A DNA stretch of 64,000 nucleotides, from assembly GCA_963678205.1 (NCBI GenBank), contig OY782760.1, forward strand, positions 2,542,001 to 2,606,000, written 5' to 3'. This document shows positions 51,929 to 60,982 of the stretch, in pieces. The notes beneath the pieces were generated by a model. The model was not told where the DNA came from. It did no database searches and worked only from the letters and a program-made list of their open reading frames with translations. Position numbers and translations under genes: made by a program. Source of the stretch: G963556115 sp963678205. GTDB taxonomy: Bacteria; Planctomycetota; SZUA-567. Every line of letters starts with the position of its first letter. The first letter of the stretch is position 1.

Positions 51929-52756
51929 ATGAATACTAAATACGTTGCAGCCATTATACTCGGCATTTCCATGCTATCATTATCATCACGAGCAGCAGAT
52001 ACTTCATCAAATCAGGTTGGCACCAATACTATGGCAGAGGCACCAGTAAACCATTACATGAGACACGGAAGGCGCTTCTCAAAAAATAATCAGAAATTTG
52101 TCGATCAGAGAATTGAATTTTTCAAAGAATTCAAAAAGTCCGAAGCAGAACTATTTGATGATATTAAAGACCTAGATAAAACTGAAGCAGAAGGTAAAGT
52201 CGAAGCCTTTTATAACGAAGCATTTCAAAACTTTCCGAAAAGAAGCAACTGCGACATAGATAGAGTTATAAGCTCAATAGAGGAGCTAAAAATACCAGTT
52301 GAAACCAAAGCTTTAGTTATAGAAAAAATTAAAACAACTACCAACACTCGGAAAAATCTAATACAACAAAAAGCTATTGATTTTGCTAAAAGCTTGCTTG
52401 ATCTCCCACAACAAGAAAGAAAAAAAGTAATTTCTGACTACAACAAATTGGTTGGACGCCATATAATCAATATTAAAAGAAACGGTCTTTGCATGGAGAA
52501 TACGAGACCTGGAAGAAATAAAAAAATGCAAAGACATCCACATTATCAGAGAATGGGACCTCAATGCGTCATTATGAATTTTTATGGACAGAATGGTATG
52601 CCTCAACAAAACACGTATATGCCACACCATATGAATAGAGAAAACCATTACAATAATAAACACCTTAAAAGAATGCACCACAACCGAGTTAAATCATTTG
52701 AACAAGAGAGACGTCCAGTCGACTGTCCATTTGCTACTGAAGGCCAACCAGAGTAA
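51929..52756 (+). CDS. Exported basic protein of unknown function, His/Met-rich C-terminus
   Basis: 275 residues. Signal peptide about 1-22 (SLSSRAADT cleavage). Mature residues about 45-180 are charged helices with a repeated FxKEFKKSEAEL and PQQERKKVISDYN pattern, similar in style to Spy/CpxP periplasmic stress proteins but without their LTxxQ motif. The C-terminal 80 residues contain HPHYQRMGPQC, PHHMNRENHYNNKH and HHNR runs which could bind metal. CNIDRV and CMENT give a few cysteines. AAGGAG-type site (CAAGGAGAA) precedes the ATG. Function unknown. Confidence 0.7.
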   Translation: MNTKYVAAIILGISMLSLSSRAADTSSNQVGTNTMAEAPVNHYMRHGRRFSKNNQKFVDQRIEFFKEFKKSEAELFDDIKDLDKTEAEGKVEAFYNEAFQNFPKRSNCDIDRVISSIEELKIPVETKALVIEKIKTTTNTRKNLIQQKAIDFAKSLLDLPQQERKKVISDYNKLVGRHIINIKRNGLCMENTRPGRNKKMQRHPHYQRMGPQCVIMNFYGQNGMPQQNTYMPHHMNRENHYNNKHLKRMHHNRVKSFEQERRPVDCPFATEGQPE

Positions 52757-52774
52757 ACAACTCTGAAAAAATAT

Positions 52775-52807
52775 AAAAAAGAGTACGTCCCACTAGTACT
52801 CTTTTTT
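52775..52807 (+). terminator. Terminator of the 275-residue exported protein gene
   Basis: 12-bp stem AAAAAAGAGTAC (52775-52786) with GTACTCTTTTTT (52796-52807), 9-nt loop, U-run at the 3' end. Confidence 0.9.
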
Positions 52808-52987
52808 AAAAAATTGATACGCTCTAGACTATTAAGATCCCAAACAAAAACAACTTTTTAGCCAACACTACATGAGAGCCTATGGTTAATTTCATATTAA
52901 AATAAACCACTCTTATTTCAAATATTTTAACAATGAAACATTATAACTTAAAATATTTAATAAGAAATAATTATAAAGGAGATAATG

Positions 52988-53221
52988 ATGAAGACATTAT
53001 TAATAATTCTTGCTGCAGTATTAGTAACGACCATATTTACCTCTTCAACTTTTGCACACAATGTTTTTTTCGGTCGCAACCTGAGAGCATTTACCAATAT
53101 ATCACAGGACTTCTGTAGCAGAAAATACTCAAATCGTTCAAATAGCCGATCCGACATTCAGAGAAGAAATACAAATTATAGTCAATGCCCTAGAATCGAT
53201 ACGCAAAATATAGCTTATTAA
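52988..53221 (+). CDS. Small exported protein of unknown function
   Basis: 77 residues. Signal peptide (MKTLLIILAAVLVTT, cleavage near TFAHN) and a mature part of about 50 residues with many Arg/Asn/Ser and two cysteines. The second of two adjacent ATGs is chosen, six nt after AAAGGAG. No homology recognised. It is one of four such small exported genes in a row. Confidence 0.55.
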   Translation: MKTLLIILAAVLVTTIFTSSTFAHNVFFGRNLRAFTNISQDFCSRKYSNRSNSRSDIQRRNTNYSQCPRIDTQNIAY

Positions 53222-53400
53222 ACAGATTCACTATTAGTTACATTAAATTTCAATATATAAACACAACGATTCGCAATCATATCTAATTCTGCTATTATTA
53301 TGCGTCATAGATCAAATAATTTAACCATTTATGTTGATTTTTCTTACCGAGTATGACACAATACATATATAATTAATACAACTTAAGGAGAAAAAGTAAA

Positions 53401-53604
53401 TTGAAATCATTGTTACTAATACTTGGCAGCACACTTGTTATATATTTATTCGCAGCGCCTGCATTTATTAACAACTCTACACATCAAGAATCCACTGTTT
53501 ACGATGCTATAACCGGTGCAACAAAACATGCAAAGAAGCAAAAACAAAAATCAAAAAAAGACAAAAATCAGGCAAAAACAAAACAAACAAGTAATAATAA
53601 GTAA
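53401..53604 (+). CDS. Small exported lysine-rich protein
   Basis: 67 residues from a TTG start preceded by AAGGAG. Signal peptide (LLLILGSTLVIYLFAAPAF), then a mature part of about 45 residues ending in KHAKKQKQKSKKDKNQAKTKQ. Looks like a basic DNA- or envelope-binding peptide; unknown. Confidence 0.5.
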   Translation: MKSLLLILGSTLVIYLFAAPAFINNSTHQESTVYDAITGATKHAKKQKQKSKKDKNQAKTKQTSNNK

Positions 53605-53612
53605 TATATTTA

Positions 53613-53645
53613 TAAAAAAAAGAGTACGGATCTTTTCCGTACTCT
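53613..53645 (-). terminator. Terminator of lysA
   Basis: 10-bp stem AGAGTACGGA (53621-53630) with TCCGTACTCT (53636-53645), U-run on the minus strand from the A-tract 53614-53621. Confidence 0.85.
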
Positions 53646-53666
53646 TAAATAAATGCCTAAAACCAA

Positions 53667-54932
53667 TTATAATCCATTCAACCTTGAATCCTCAAGGGTT
53701 GCAAAATAATCTGTAATAGTTTGTGCTCGACGAATTTTGTCAAAAGCACCATCAGCATGCATTAAGTACTCAGCAGGACGCAATTTAGCATTATAATTAA
53801 AACCCATTGCATGCCCATGTGCACCAGCATCACGAATTACCAGATAATCCCCAATCTCAATTTTAGGCAACATTCTATCAATTGCAAATTTATCACAGTT
53901 TTCGCACAAGCTTCCAACAATGTCATACTTTTCTGTCTTCTCAGCTGCTTCTTTACCTAGAACAACAACATGGTGATACGCGCCGTACATACCAGGTCTC
54001 ATAAGATCAGCCATACTTGCATCAACCCCTTTATAACTTTTATAAATGCTTTTTTCATGAAGTACCTTTGTTACCAAGTAACCGGCATCGCCAGTGATCA
54101 TTCTCCCCATCTCAGAGAAAATTTTTAACTTTTTCCCTGACGGAACAATCAAACGCTCATATTCAGACTTAATTCCCTGCCCAACCTTATCAAGATCTAC
54201 TGGTTTATCTTCAGGCTTATATGGGATACCAATTCCACCGCCAATATTAATAAATTCAAATTCGATGCCAATTTTTTCACTAATCTCAAGTACCGCCTCA
54301 AAAAGAATACGCGCAGTTTCAACAAAATAACTATCAGTGAGTTCATTGGAAGCAACCATTGTATGCAGTCCAAAACGCTTTACACCATATTCTTTCAAAC
54401 TAGAGTAAGCTTGAATAAGCTGCTCATAAGTTAAACCATACTTCGCCTCAAGAGGACTGCCAATAATTGCATTACCTTCCTTAGCTTTACCCGGGTTAAA
54501 TCTGCAACATGCTATTTTAGGAAGTGCCCCGACCTCTTTCTTATAATAATCAATATGAGTAATATCATCAAAATTTATTATTGCACCTAACTCATGTGCC
54601 TTAACAAATTCATGAGCAGGAGTCTCGTTAGAGGTGAACATAATGTTTTCACCAGAAATTCCTACAGCATCTGACATCAAGAGTTCTGGTAAAGAGCTAC
54701 AGTCTGCGCCAGAGTTTTCTTCATGCATAATATCCAGTATTCGAGTATTAGGACACGCCTTCACGGCATAAAAATTTTTATATTCACTGCACCATGCAAA
54801 AGCTTTCTGTAAGCGTTTGATATTGCTCCGAATTCCTTCTTCATCATAAAGATAAAAAGGTCTTTCTCCATTATCAGCAATTATCTTATCCACAATTTCC
54901 TGCCCAAAAGGGAGCTTATCCTTCTCTAGCAT
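53667..54932 (-). CDS. lysA: Diaminopimelate decarboxylase-family PLP enzyme
   Basis: 421 residues. Alanine-racemase-like barrel with PLP lysine K58 in FYAVKACPN, GADCSSLPEL, IGGGIGIPY, and C-terminal GSLCENCDKFA where the cysteine completes the partner active site. Substrate-arginine motif RFNPGK. It best fits LysA, converting meso-DAP to lysine; carboxynorspermidine decarboxylase is possible but has different C-terminal motifs. AGGAG precedes the ATG. Confidence 0.88.
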   Translation of the reverse strand: MLEKDKLPFGQEIVDKIIADNGERPFYLYDEEGIRSNIKRLQKAFAWCSEYKNFYAVKACPNTRILDIMHEENSGADCSSLPELLMSDAVGISGENIMFTSNETPAHEFVKAHELGAIINFDDITHIDYYKKEVGALPKIACCRFNPGKAKEGNAIIGSPLEAKYGLTYEQLIQAYSSLKEYGVKRFGLHTMVASNELTDSYFVETARILFEAVLEISEKIGIEFEFINIGGGIGIPYKPEDKPVDLDKVGQGIKSEYERLIVPSGKKLKIFSEMGRMITGDAGYLVTKVLHEKSIYKSYKGVDASMADLMRPGMYGAYHHVVVLGKEAAEKTEKYDIVGSLCENCDKFAIDRMLPKIEIGDYLVIRDAGAHGHAMGFNYNAKLRPAEYLMHADGAFDKIRRAQTITDYFATLEDSRLNGL

Positions 54933-55047
54933 GTTTATCTCCTAGCATCTAGCATACTTAAAATTTTTACCAAATATTCAGTTTACAATATACAACACAT
55001 ATATAGTAAGCCAAACACTCAATTTTATAATGTTAACCCTATAATAA

Positions 55048-55082
55048 GATTACTGTAGCTCACAATCAGAGCTACAGTAATC
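55048..55082 (-). terminator. Hairpin downstream of pnp
   Basis: Perfect 13-bp stem GATTACTGTAGCT (55048-55060) with its complement at 55070-55082, 9-nt loop. No U-run on either side, so it may protect the mRNA 3' end or act with factor-dependent termination. Confidence 0.6.
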
Positions 55083-55123
55083 ATTATATAAATACTACTA
55101 TAATTTATGAAGTAATCAAGAGA

Positions 55124-57310
55124 CTATCTTCTACCTCTGTTATCCCTACGTGGAGGACGTGAATTACGAACTGGTGGAGTATACTCTTCACCTCTCTCTT
55201 CAAGAATAACTGCTTTGCGACTCAATCTTATCTTACCCTGATTATCCACTTCAAGAACTTTGACCTTGAGTTCATCTCCAATATTAACAATACCGTCAAT
55301 CTCTTTGATAAACTGATCACTCAACTCAGAAACGTGGCACATACCTTCAATTCCTGGAAGAATTTCAACAAAGCATCCAAACTCTCTTACACCTGTTACT
55401 GGACCAGTATAAATCTTTCCTGCCTCAGCAACCTGACATAGTCCTTGCACTTTGGCAATAGCAGCTTTTAGTGCATCTCCATCAGGAGCACAGATAGTTA
55501 CTTCAGCAATATTACCATTCTCTTCAATATTAATATCACAGCCAGTAGCTTCCTGCATACCCTTAATTGTTTCACCACCCTTACCAATAAGTTTACCCAT
55601 AAACTCACTTGAAACTTTGATAAGCTCAAGTCGTGGAGCATGCTCATTGATTTCTGTTCTTGGAGTATCGATACAAGATGTAATACAACCAAGAATGTGA
55701 TTTAATCCTTCTCTTGCTTGCTTAAGAGCTTTCTTCATTGTCTCCTGAGCGATACCAGTAATTTTGATATCCATCTGAAGAGCGGTAATTCCGTCCTTAG
55801 TACCACAAACTTTAAAGTCCATATCACCATAGTGGTCTTCATCTCCAAGAATATCAGTGATAATAACAGGTTCTTCACCTTCATCCTGAATAAGTCCCAT
55901 AGCAATACCAGCAACAGGAGACTTGATAGGTACACCTGCATCCATAAGAGCAAGAGTACTACCACAAACAGTCGCCATAGAAGAAGAACCATTCATTTCA
56001 AGAACTTCACTTACAGCACGACATGTATAAGCAAAACCATCATCATGTGGCATCACTGCCTGAAGAGCGCGCTGAGCAAGCATACCATGACCAATATCAC
56101 GACGACCAGGGCCACGTGGTGGACGCGCCTCACCAACAGAGAAACCTGGAGCCTGATAATGGACATACCACATTTCATCATAAGGTTCGTGTAGACCGTC
56201 AACCTTCTGGGCATCAAGAGACGAACCTAGAGTCATAGTAATAAGAGCCTGAGTTTCACCACGTGTAAAGAGCGCAGAACCATGAGTTCTTGGAAGAACT
56301 CCAATACGACAATCAATCGGACGAACAGTATACAAATCTCGTCCATCTATACGATCATTATCTTTAATATATTTACGAACAACTTCAGTTTTAACAATTG
56401 AAACCGCCTCTTTTACTTCATCAGCTGAAGGGCCTTCTTCATCACTGCCTTCTTCAACAGCAAACTCTTCAACAAGAGCATCCTTGACCTCACCAAAAGC
56501 TTTACCACGGCCATCCTTATAAGGGGTCTTCAATGCCTCAGCAATACGTTCTCTACCTGCTTTTCTTACTGCATCAAGACATGCAGGAAGTTCTGGTTCA
56601 GCAAATTCCATTGGCTCTTTACCAGCCTTCTCTACAAGTTCTGATACAATTTCACAGATCTGTTTGATAACTTCATGCCCTTGATAAAGAGCTTCAAGCA
56701 TAGCCTCTTCAGAAATATTATTAGCACCCGCTTCAACCATAGTGATAGAATCAGCAGTACCAGCAATCGTCAAATTAAGATCTGCTTTAAGAAGCTGCGT
56801 CTCAGTTGGGTTGATAATGAACTCGCCATCAAGCATACCAACACGAACAGCACCTACAGGACCAGCAAACGGCACACCAGACAAGCTACATGCACAAGCT
56901 GCACCGATCATACTAAGTACGTCACCTGGGTTCTGCATATCACTTGAAAGAACAATTGACTGAATAATTACATCACGCTTATATCCTTTTGGAAATAGCG
57001 GACGAATAGGACGGTCTGTAAGACGCATGGTAAGCGTCTCATGAGTTGAAGGAGCTTTCTCGCGCTTAAAAAAACCGCCTGGGAACTTACCAGCAGCATA
57101 AGTCTTTTCACGATAATCAACCATTAAAGGGAAGAAATCTCCGCCTTCTCTCTCATCACCAAGAGCCATCGCAGATAAAACTACAGTATCACCATACTGC
57201 ACAAGACAAGCTCCTGCAGCCTGTTTAGCAACAAGACCAGTGCTAATCTTAAGGGTTCTACCAGCTATTTCACGTTCTACAATTGTTTCATTAAATCTAA
57301 TACTTTCCAT
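55124..57310 (-). CDS. pnp: Polyribonucleotide nucleotidyltransferase (PNPase)
   Basis: 728 residues. Two RNase PH cores (RPLFPKGY and FTRGETQALI with GDMDFKV), an intervening helical domain, then KH (SSEFMGKLIGKGGETIKGM) and S1 (GKIYTGPVTGVREFGCFVE) domains, and an Arg-rich tail. It degrades RNA 3' to 5' by phosphorolysis. It follows rpsO 186 nt downstream, the conserved rpsO-pnp arrangement. Confidence 0.97.
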   Translation of the reverse strand: MESIRFNETIVEREIAGRTLKISTGLVAKQAAGACLVQYGDTVVLSAMALGDEREGGDFFPLMVDYREKTYAAGKFPGGFFKREKAPSTHETLTMRLTDRPIRPLFPKGYKRDVIIQSIVLSSDMQNPGDVLSMIGAACACSLSGVPFAGPVGAVRVGMLDGEFIINPTETQLLKADLNLTIAGTADSITMVEAGANNISEEAMLEALYQGHEVIKQICEIVSELVEKAGKEPMEFAEPELPACLDAVRKAGRERIAEALKTPYKDGRGKAFGEVKDALVEEFAVEEGSDEEGPSADEVKEAVSIVKTEVVRKYIKDNDRIDGRDLYTVRPIDCRIGVLPRTHGSALFTRGETQALITMTLGSSLDAQKVDGLHEPYDEMWYVHYQAPGFSVGEARPPRGPGRRDIGHGMLAQRALQAVMPHDDGFAYTCRAVSEVLEMNGSSSMATVCGSTLALMDAGVPIKSPVAGIAMGLIQDEGEEPVIITDILGDEDHYGDMDFKVCGTKDGITALQMDIKITGIAQETMKKALKQAREGLNHILGCITSCIDTPRTEINEHAPRLELIKVSSEFMGKLIGKGGETIKGMQEATGCDINIEENGNIAEVTICAPDGDALKAAIAKVQGLCQVAEAGKIYTGPVTGVREFGCFVEILPGIEGMCHVSELSDQFIKEIDGIVNIGDELKVKVLEVDNQGKIRLSRKAVILEERGEEYTPPVRNSRPPRRDNRGRR

Positions 57311-57466
57311 ATAATCTCCATTAAAAAAAACTTAAGCCTTATAAACGACGATTACATTAGAGTATCAGTGTTCAATCCATACCTTTAACGATATTAAGAG
57401 ATAGATTGAAGACTGAGTTCCAGTAACCCCCGATTCTACAGCTTATTCAAAAAAATTAATAAATAC

Positions 57467-57487
57467 AGGGTCGCACAAGGCGACCCT
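57467..57487 (-). terminator. rpsO attenuating hairpin
   Basis: 8-bp stem AGGGTCGC (57467-57474) with GCGACCCT (57480-57487), then an A/T-rich, weak U-run. Between rpsO and pnp, where E. coli has a partial terminator allowing read-through. Confidence 0.7.
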
Positions 57488-57496
57488 TAATAATAA

Positions 57497-57775
57497 TTAA
57501 TCTAGTTTAGCACGTAACGCAAGAGATTTAACGATATGAGTATAACGTTCATGACTCTTACGACGTAAATATTTCAAAAGCTTGTTGCGAGTATTAACCA
57601 TACCAATAAGACCGCGGCGTGAGTGGTTATCTTTTTTATGCTCACGTAGATGTTCAGTTAATTCTGCAATCTGTGTTGTAAGTACTGCAATTTGCACTTC
57701 AGGGCTACCAGTATCACCTTCTTTAGTAGCATACTTCTTCATAATTTCTGCTTTTTGCTCAACAGTTAATGCCAT
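57497..57775 (-). CDS. rpsO: 30S ribosomal protein S15
   Basis: 92 residues, close to the usual 89. MALTVEQKAEIMKKYATKEGDTGSPEVQIAVLT and HLREHKKDNHSRRGLIGMVNTRNKLLKYLRRK match the family throughout. Binds 16S rRNA helices 20-22. GGAG precedes the ATG. The 541-nt gap upstream (57776-58316) contains an 18-bp inverted repeat ATTGACA-ATTA-TGTCAAT (57921-57938) whose two arms each contain TTGACA, one per strand, and no gene. Confidence 0.98.
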   Translation of the reverse strand: MALTVEQKAEIMKKYATKEGDTGSPEVQIAVLTTQIAELTEHLREHKKDNHSRRGLIGMVNTRNKLLKYLRRKSHERYTHIVKSLALRAKLD

Positions 57776-58316
57776 AATTTTCTCCTCAAAAAATAATACA
57801 CAATATAATATACAAATTCAACATTATTATTAAATATCAACGAATATCCACTTAAGCGCAAGACAATAGGTAATAAAATGAATCAGTATATTCTGAAGTG
57901 ATATAGTGAGATGAATTAACATTGACAATTATGTCAATAAAATCCTGACAACCGTGAAAGTTATCATTAAGTCCAGCCCACCACATTCGCCGTATACCAA
58001 CTGTTTATACCCTACAGCATTTACAAACGAAGTAGAAGTTCATAATAGATCTTGATATTTTATTTATATTCCCTTAAAATTCAAGAGGTTTAATAATATT
58101 ATTTCTAAAATTGATATATAAGACCGTTTATTTTTAACATAAAATTAATTTCTAGTCTAGATAGCTCAATTAAAATAGATATAGTTTCATAATTATTATC
58201 ATACTTAGCCTTAATAATGCAAGAATATAATCAAATAACCATTGTCTCTGGAACCGACAAATCTAAAAGACTGATGTCATTTTCTAAAATACCTAACATA
58301 AAGGAGTTTAGCGAAT

Positions 58317-59117
58317 ATGAATCAATATGTACATGGGTATGACACTAAAGAAAACAATAGGCTTGAAGACCAAGCAACAACTTTAGTCGATTACTTGCAC
58401 TGCGATACCAAGTATATTGCAGGTGAAAAAGTATTAGAAGCAGGATGTGGAGTAGGAGCTCAAACTGTAACTCTAGCGCAGAACAGCCCTGATGCTCATT
58501 TTACATCTATTGATATTTCACATGACTCAATTAATGAGGCAAAAGATAAAGTAAGCAAACTTGGGATAAAAAACGTTACTCTTGAACAAGGAGATATTTT
58601 CAATCTAAAATTCAAGGACGAGACTTTTGACCATATTTTCATATGCTTTGTTTTAGAACATCTTTCAGACCCTGCAAAAGCCCTATCTCACTTGCTAAAA
58701 TTTTTAAAGCCCAACGGGACAATAACAGTTATTGAAGGAGATCATGGATCTGCCTTTTTCTACCCTGATAGTGAAGACGCTAGAAAAGTTATTAATACAC
58801 AGGTAATTCTACAAAATAAGGCTGGGGGAAATGCCAATATTGGCAGAGCGCTATACCCGGTACTCAACTCAACAGCGCTAAAGGAAATACAAGTTTCTCC
58901 AAGAATGATATATGCTGATGGCAGCCAACCTGAACTTATAGAAGGTTTTACCAAAGCTACCTTTATTGCAATGATAGAAGGAATTCGTGAACCTGCAGTA
59001 AAAGCAGGCATTATTGATCAAAACACTTTCGATAAAGGTATACATGATTTATACAAGACTGCAAATGAAAATGGTGTTTTCAGCTATACATTTTTCAAAG
59101 GTATTGCCAGAAAATAG
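58317..59117 (+). CDS. Class I SAM-dependent methyltransferase, substrate unknown
   Basis: 266 residues. Motif I VLEAGCGVGAQTVTLA with D of FTSIDIS, then ICFVLEHL and a TITVIEGDHGS motif. It falls in the UbiE/Methyltransf_11 group; GDHGS and the long C-terminal helical region suggest a small-molecule target. AAGGAG precedes the ATG. No neighbour suggests a substrate. Confidence 0.8.
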   Translation: MNQYVHGYDTKENNRLEDQATTLVDYLHCDTKYIAGEKVLEAGCGVGAQTVTLAQNSPDAHFTSIDISHDSINEAKDKVSKLGIKNVTLEQGDIFNLKFKDETFDHIFICFVLEHLSDPAKALSHLLKFLKPNGTITVIEGDHGSAFFYPDSEDARKVINTQVILQNKAGGNANIGRALYPVLNSTALKEIQVSPRMIYADGSQPELIEGFTKATFIAMIEGIREPAVKAGIIDQNTFDKGIHDLYKTANENGVFSYTFFKGIARK

Positions 59118-59244
59118 CAAAATTGAGTCACTCACACTATAGCCTTGAAAGCAATTCATACCTGCAATATATGTAAGTAAGTAATATTAAAATCTCACTA
59201 CAAATTATCAAAGTATTGTAAAATAATTTACTTATGTTTCTAAT

Positions 59245-59288
59245 AGTATTCTTTGTATTTTAATATATCCCAACATACAAAGAATACT
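59245..59288. terminator. Terminator between convergent methyltransferase and xer genes
   Basis: Perfect 14-bp stem AGTATTCTTTGTAT (59245-59258) with its complement 59275-59288 and a 16-nt loop. Confidence 0.75.
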
Positions 59289-59323
59289 CTATAATACAAT
59301 TAATAGTTTTTCTGAAACTTTTT

Positions 59324-60274
59324 TTACGCGGTACGAGCTGACACTCCACTTCCAGAATCATCCCTTGGATGTGCATCGTCATATATTGCTTTCATTTCTT
59401 CACCGGTTATATGAGTATATATCTGAGTTGAAGAGATATTCTCATGCCCAAGCAGTTCCTGCACGATACGAAGATCTGCCCCACGTTGAAGTAAGTGCGT
59501 TGCAAATGAATGCCTTAATGTATGCGGAGTTACATCACATGAGAGGCCTGCCTTTGAAACGTAGCTACCAAGCATTCTTCTAATACTTCTAGTTGTCAGC
59601 CTGCTACCCCTAAAATTAACAAACACCGCACTTTGATCAAATTTAATATAATCATGATGCCTGTATTTTTCTTGAATATAATCCTGCAAAGCTTCTGTAG
59701 CATACTTACCAATAGGATTGATTCTTTCCTTCATTCCTTTTCCTCTAGAACGAATAGTCTGCCTTGCAAGATCAATGTCTTCATGATTAAGACCTACAAG
59801 TTCAAATGTACGCAATCCTGCACTGTAAAGTAATTCAAGAATTGCTTTATCACGGAGCCCAATAAATGTGTTTAAATCTGGAGCAACCAAAAGCTTCTCA
59901 ACATCTTCAACACTTAAGAAAACAGGCAATTTTTTTTCTAGTTTTGGGGTTCTAATATTTTGGGCAGGATTTGTATCCATTCTACCGCGTTTCTGTTGAA
60001 ATTTATAGAAACTCCTCAAAGCTGCCGTTTTACGTGCAATTGTCTGCTTACTAATACCTTTTTCGGTAAGTTCTGCCATAAATCCTCTAATAGTTGTATG
60101 AACTACCTGGTAAGGAAATAGTTCACGTTCATCTTTCGAACCAAGATAGTCATAAAATTGCGAAAGATCCACACCATAATTTCGTACAGTATGTTCCGAT
60201 AAATTTCTTTCATTCTTAATATAGTCAAGAAATTCATGAACAGCAATATGGCTACTCTCACTAAATACAGACAT
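59324..60274 (-). CDS. xer: Tyrosine recombinase XerC/XerD
   Basis: 316 residues from ATG 60274 with GGAG six nt upstream (an earlier in-frame ATG is rejected). N-terminal SAM-like core-binding domain (HEFLDYIKNERNLSEHTVRNYGVDLSQF), catalytic Arg in YSAGLRTFEL, HTLRHSFATHLL, LGHENISSTQIYTH with the nucleophilic tyrosine. It resolves chromosome dimers at dif; whether this copy is XerC or XerD is undecided. No dif site was recognised here. Confidence 0.95.
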   Translation of the reverse strand: MSVFSESSHIAVHEFLDYIKNERNLSEHTVRNYGVDLSQFYDYLGSKDERELFPYQVVHTTIRGFMAELTEKGISKQTIARKTAALRSFYKFQQKRGRMDTNPAQNIRTPKLEKKLPVFLSVEDVEKLLVAPDLNTFIGLRDKAILELLYSAGLRTFELVGLNHEDIDLARQTIRSRGKGMKERINPIGKYATEALQDYIQEKYRHHDYIKFDQSAVFVNFRGSRLTTRSIRRMLGSYVSKAGLSCDVTPHTLRHSFATHLLQRGADLRIVQELLGHENISSTQIYTHITGEEMKAIYDDAHPRDDSGSGVSARTA

Positions 60275-60919
60275 AATCTTCTCCGATCCAATCCAACATT
60301 TTAAAATAGAGAGGCAAAATATAAATAATTTTAGCACAACTCTTTATAAGATTTAACTTCAATTACCAATACTACTTTATCGGTCACTACTCAATTTATT
60401 CTTCATCTAATCTACAGACATTCCGGTTATAGTTGACATGAAGCTAAATTAAAGCTACGAACAGAACGAGTGGCTAAAAGCATTTATTACCAGTAACGTT
60501 TCAAAATACACTGTTTTCATTTTCCTCAAACGACTATCGACTTTGACTTGTTGCTACCCATAAATTAGTCTTCATACTCTTTCGCACTAAATTTCCTTAC
60601 CAACTTACCAAGATTCTCTATAATCTATCTACGCCTCTAGCTCCACAACCGCTTAACGACTTATTCACCCTCCCATGAAATTGCCATCTATAGTACTAAC
60701 CTATATTTAAAACAGAATATCATATAATATTTGCCCTTACACTTGGTATGCAAGAAGCCCCCCTTGCATATTATCCTAAAAGCTCTTACTCCTAAACAAG
60801 AACATATCGATCAATAGCAATATATATAAAAAGTATTATCTTATATAATTCCTGGCTTCCAACGCATATACCAGTTGTTTTATGTTTCACACACTTCTTG
60901 TACTCAACAGATTAAAGTC
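60275..60919. other. Long intergenic region, no gene found
   Basis: 645 nt between xer and tolC terminator. No open frame with a good start and no tRNA. It is G-poor on the plus strand (C clearly exceeds G), as expected for noncoding DNA left of an origin. A stem-loop TATGCAAG (60747-60754) with CTTGCATA (60763-60770) has a loop with a run of C. Confidence 0.6.
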
Positions 60920-60954
60920 ATAAAAAAAATGAGCTGATGCACCATCAGCTCATT
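60920..60954 (-). terminator. Terminator of tolC
   Basis: 12-bp stem AATGAGCTGATG (60928-60939) with CATCAGCTCATT (60943-60954), followed on the minus strand by an eight-U run. Confidence 0.92.
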
Positions 60955-60982
60955 CGATAAATTTCAATTTTCTAAAAAAGTC

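Noticed and set aside
55718..56194. Plus-strand frame opposite pnp
   Set aside because: Ser/Thr/His-rich antisense of a conserved gene.
57582..57833. Plus-strand frame opposite rpsO
   Set aside because: Antisense shadow of the ribosomal protein gene, with no ribosome site.
57921..57938. TTGACA in both arms of an inverted repeat as divergent promoters
   Set aside because: No acceptable -10 element at 16-18 nt on either strand.
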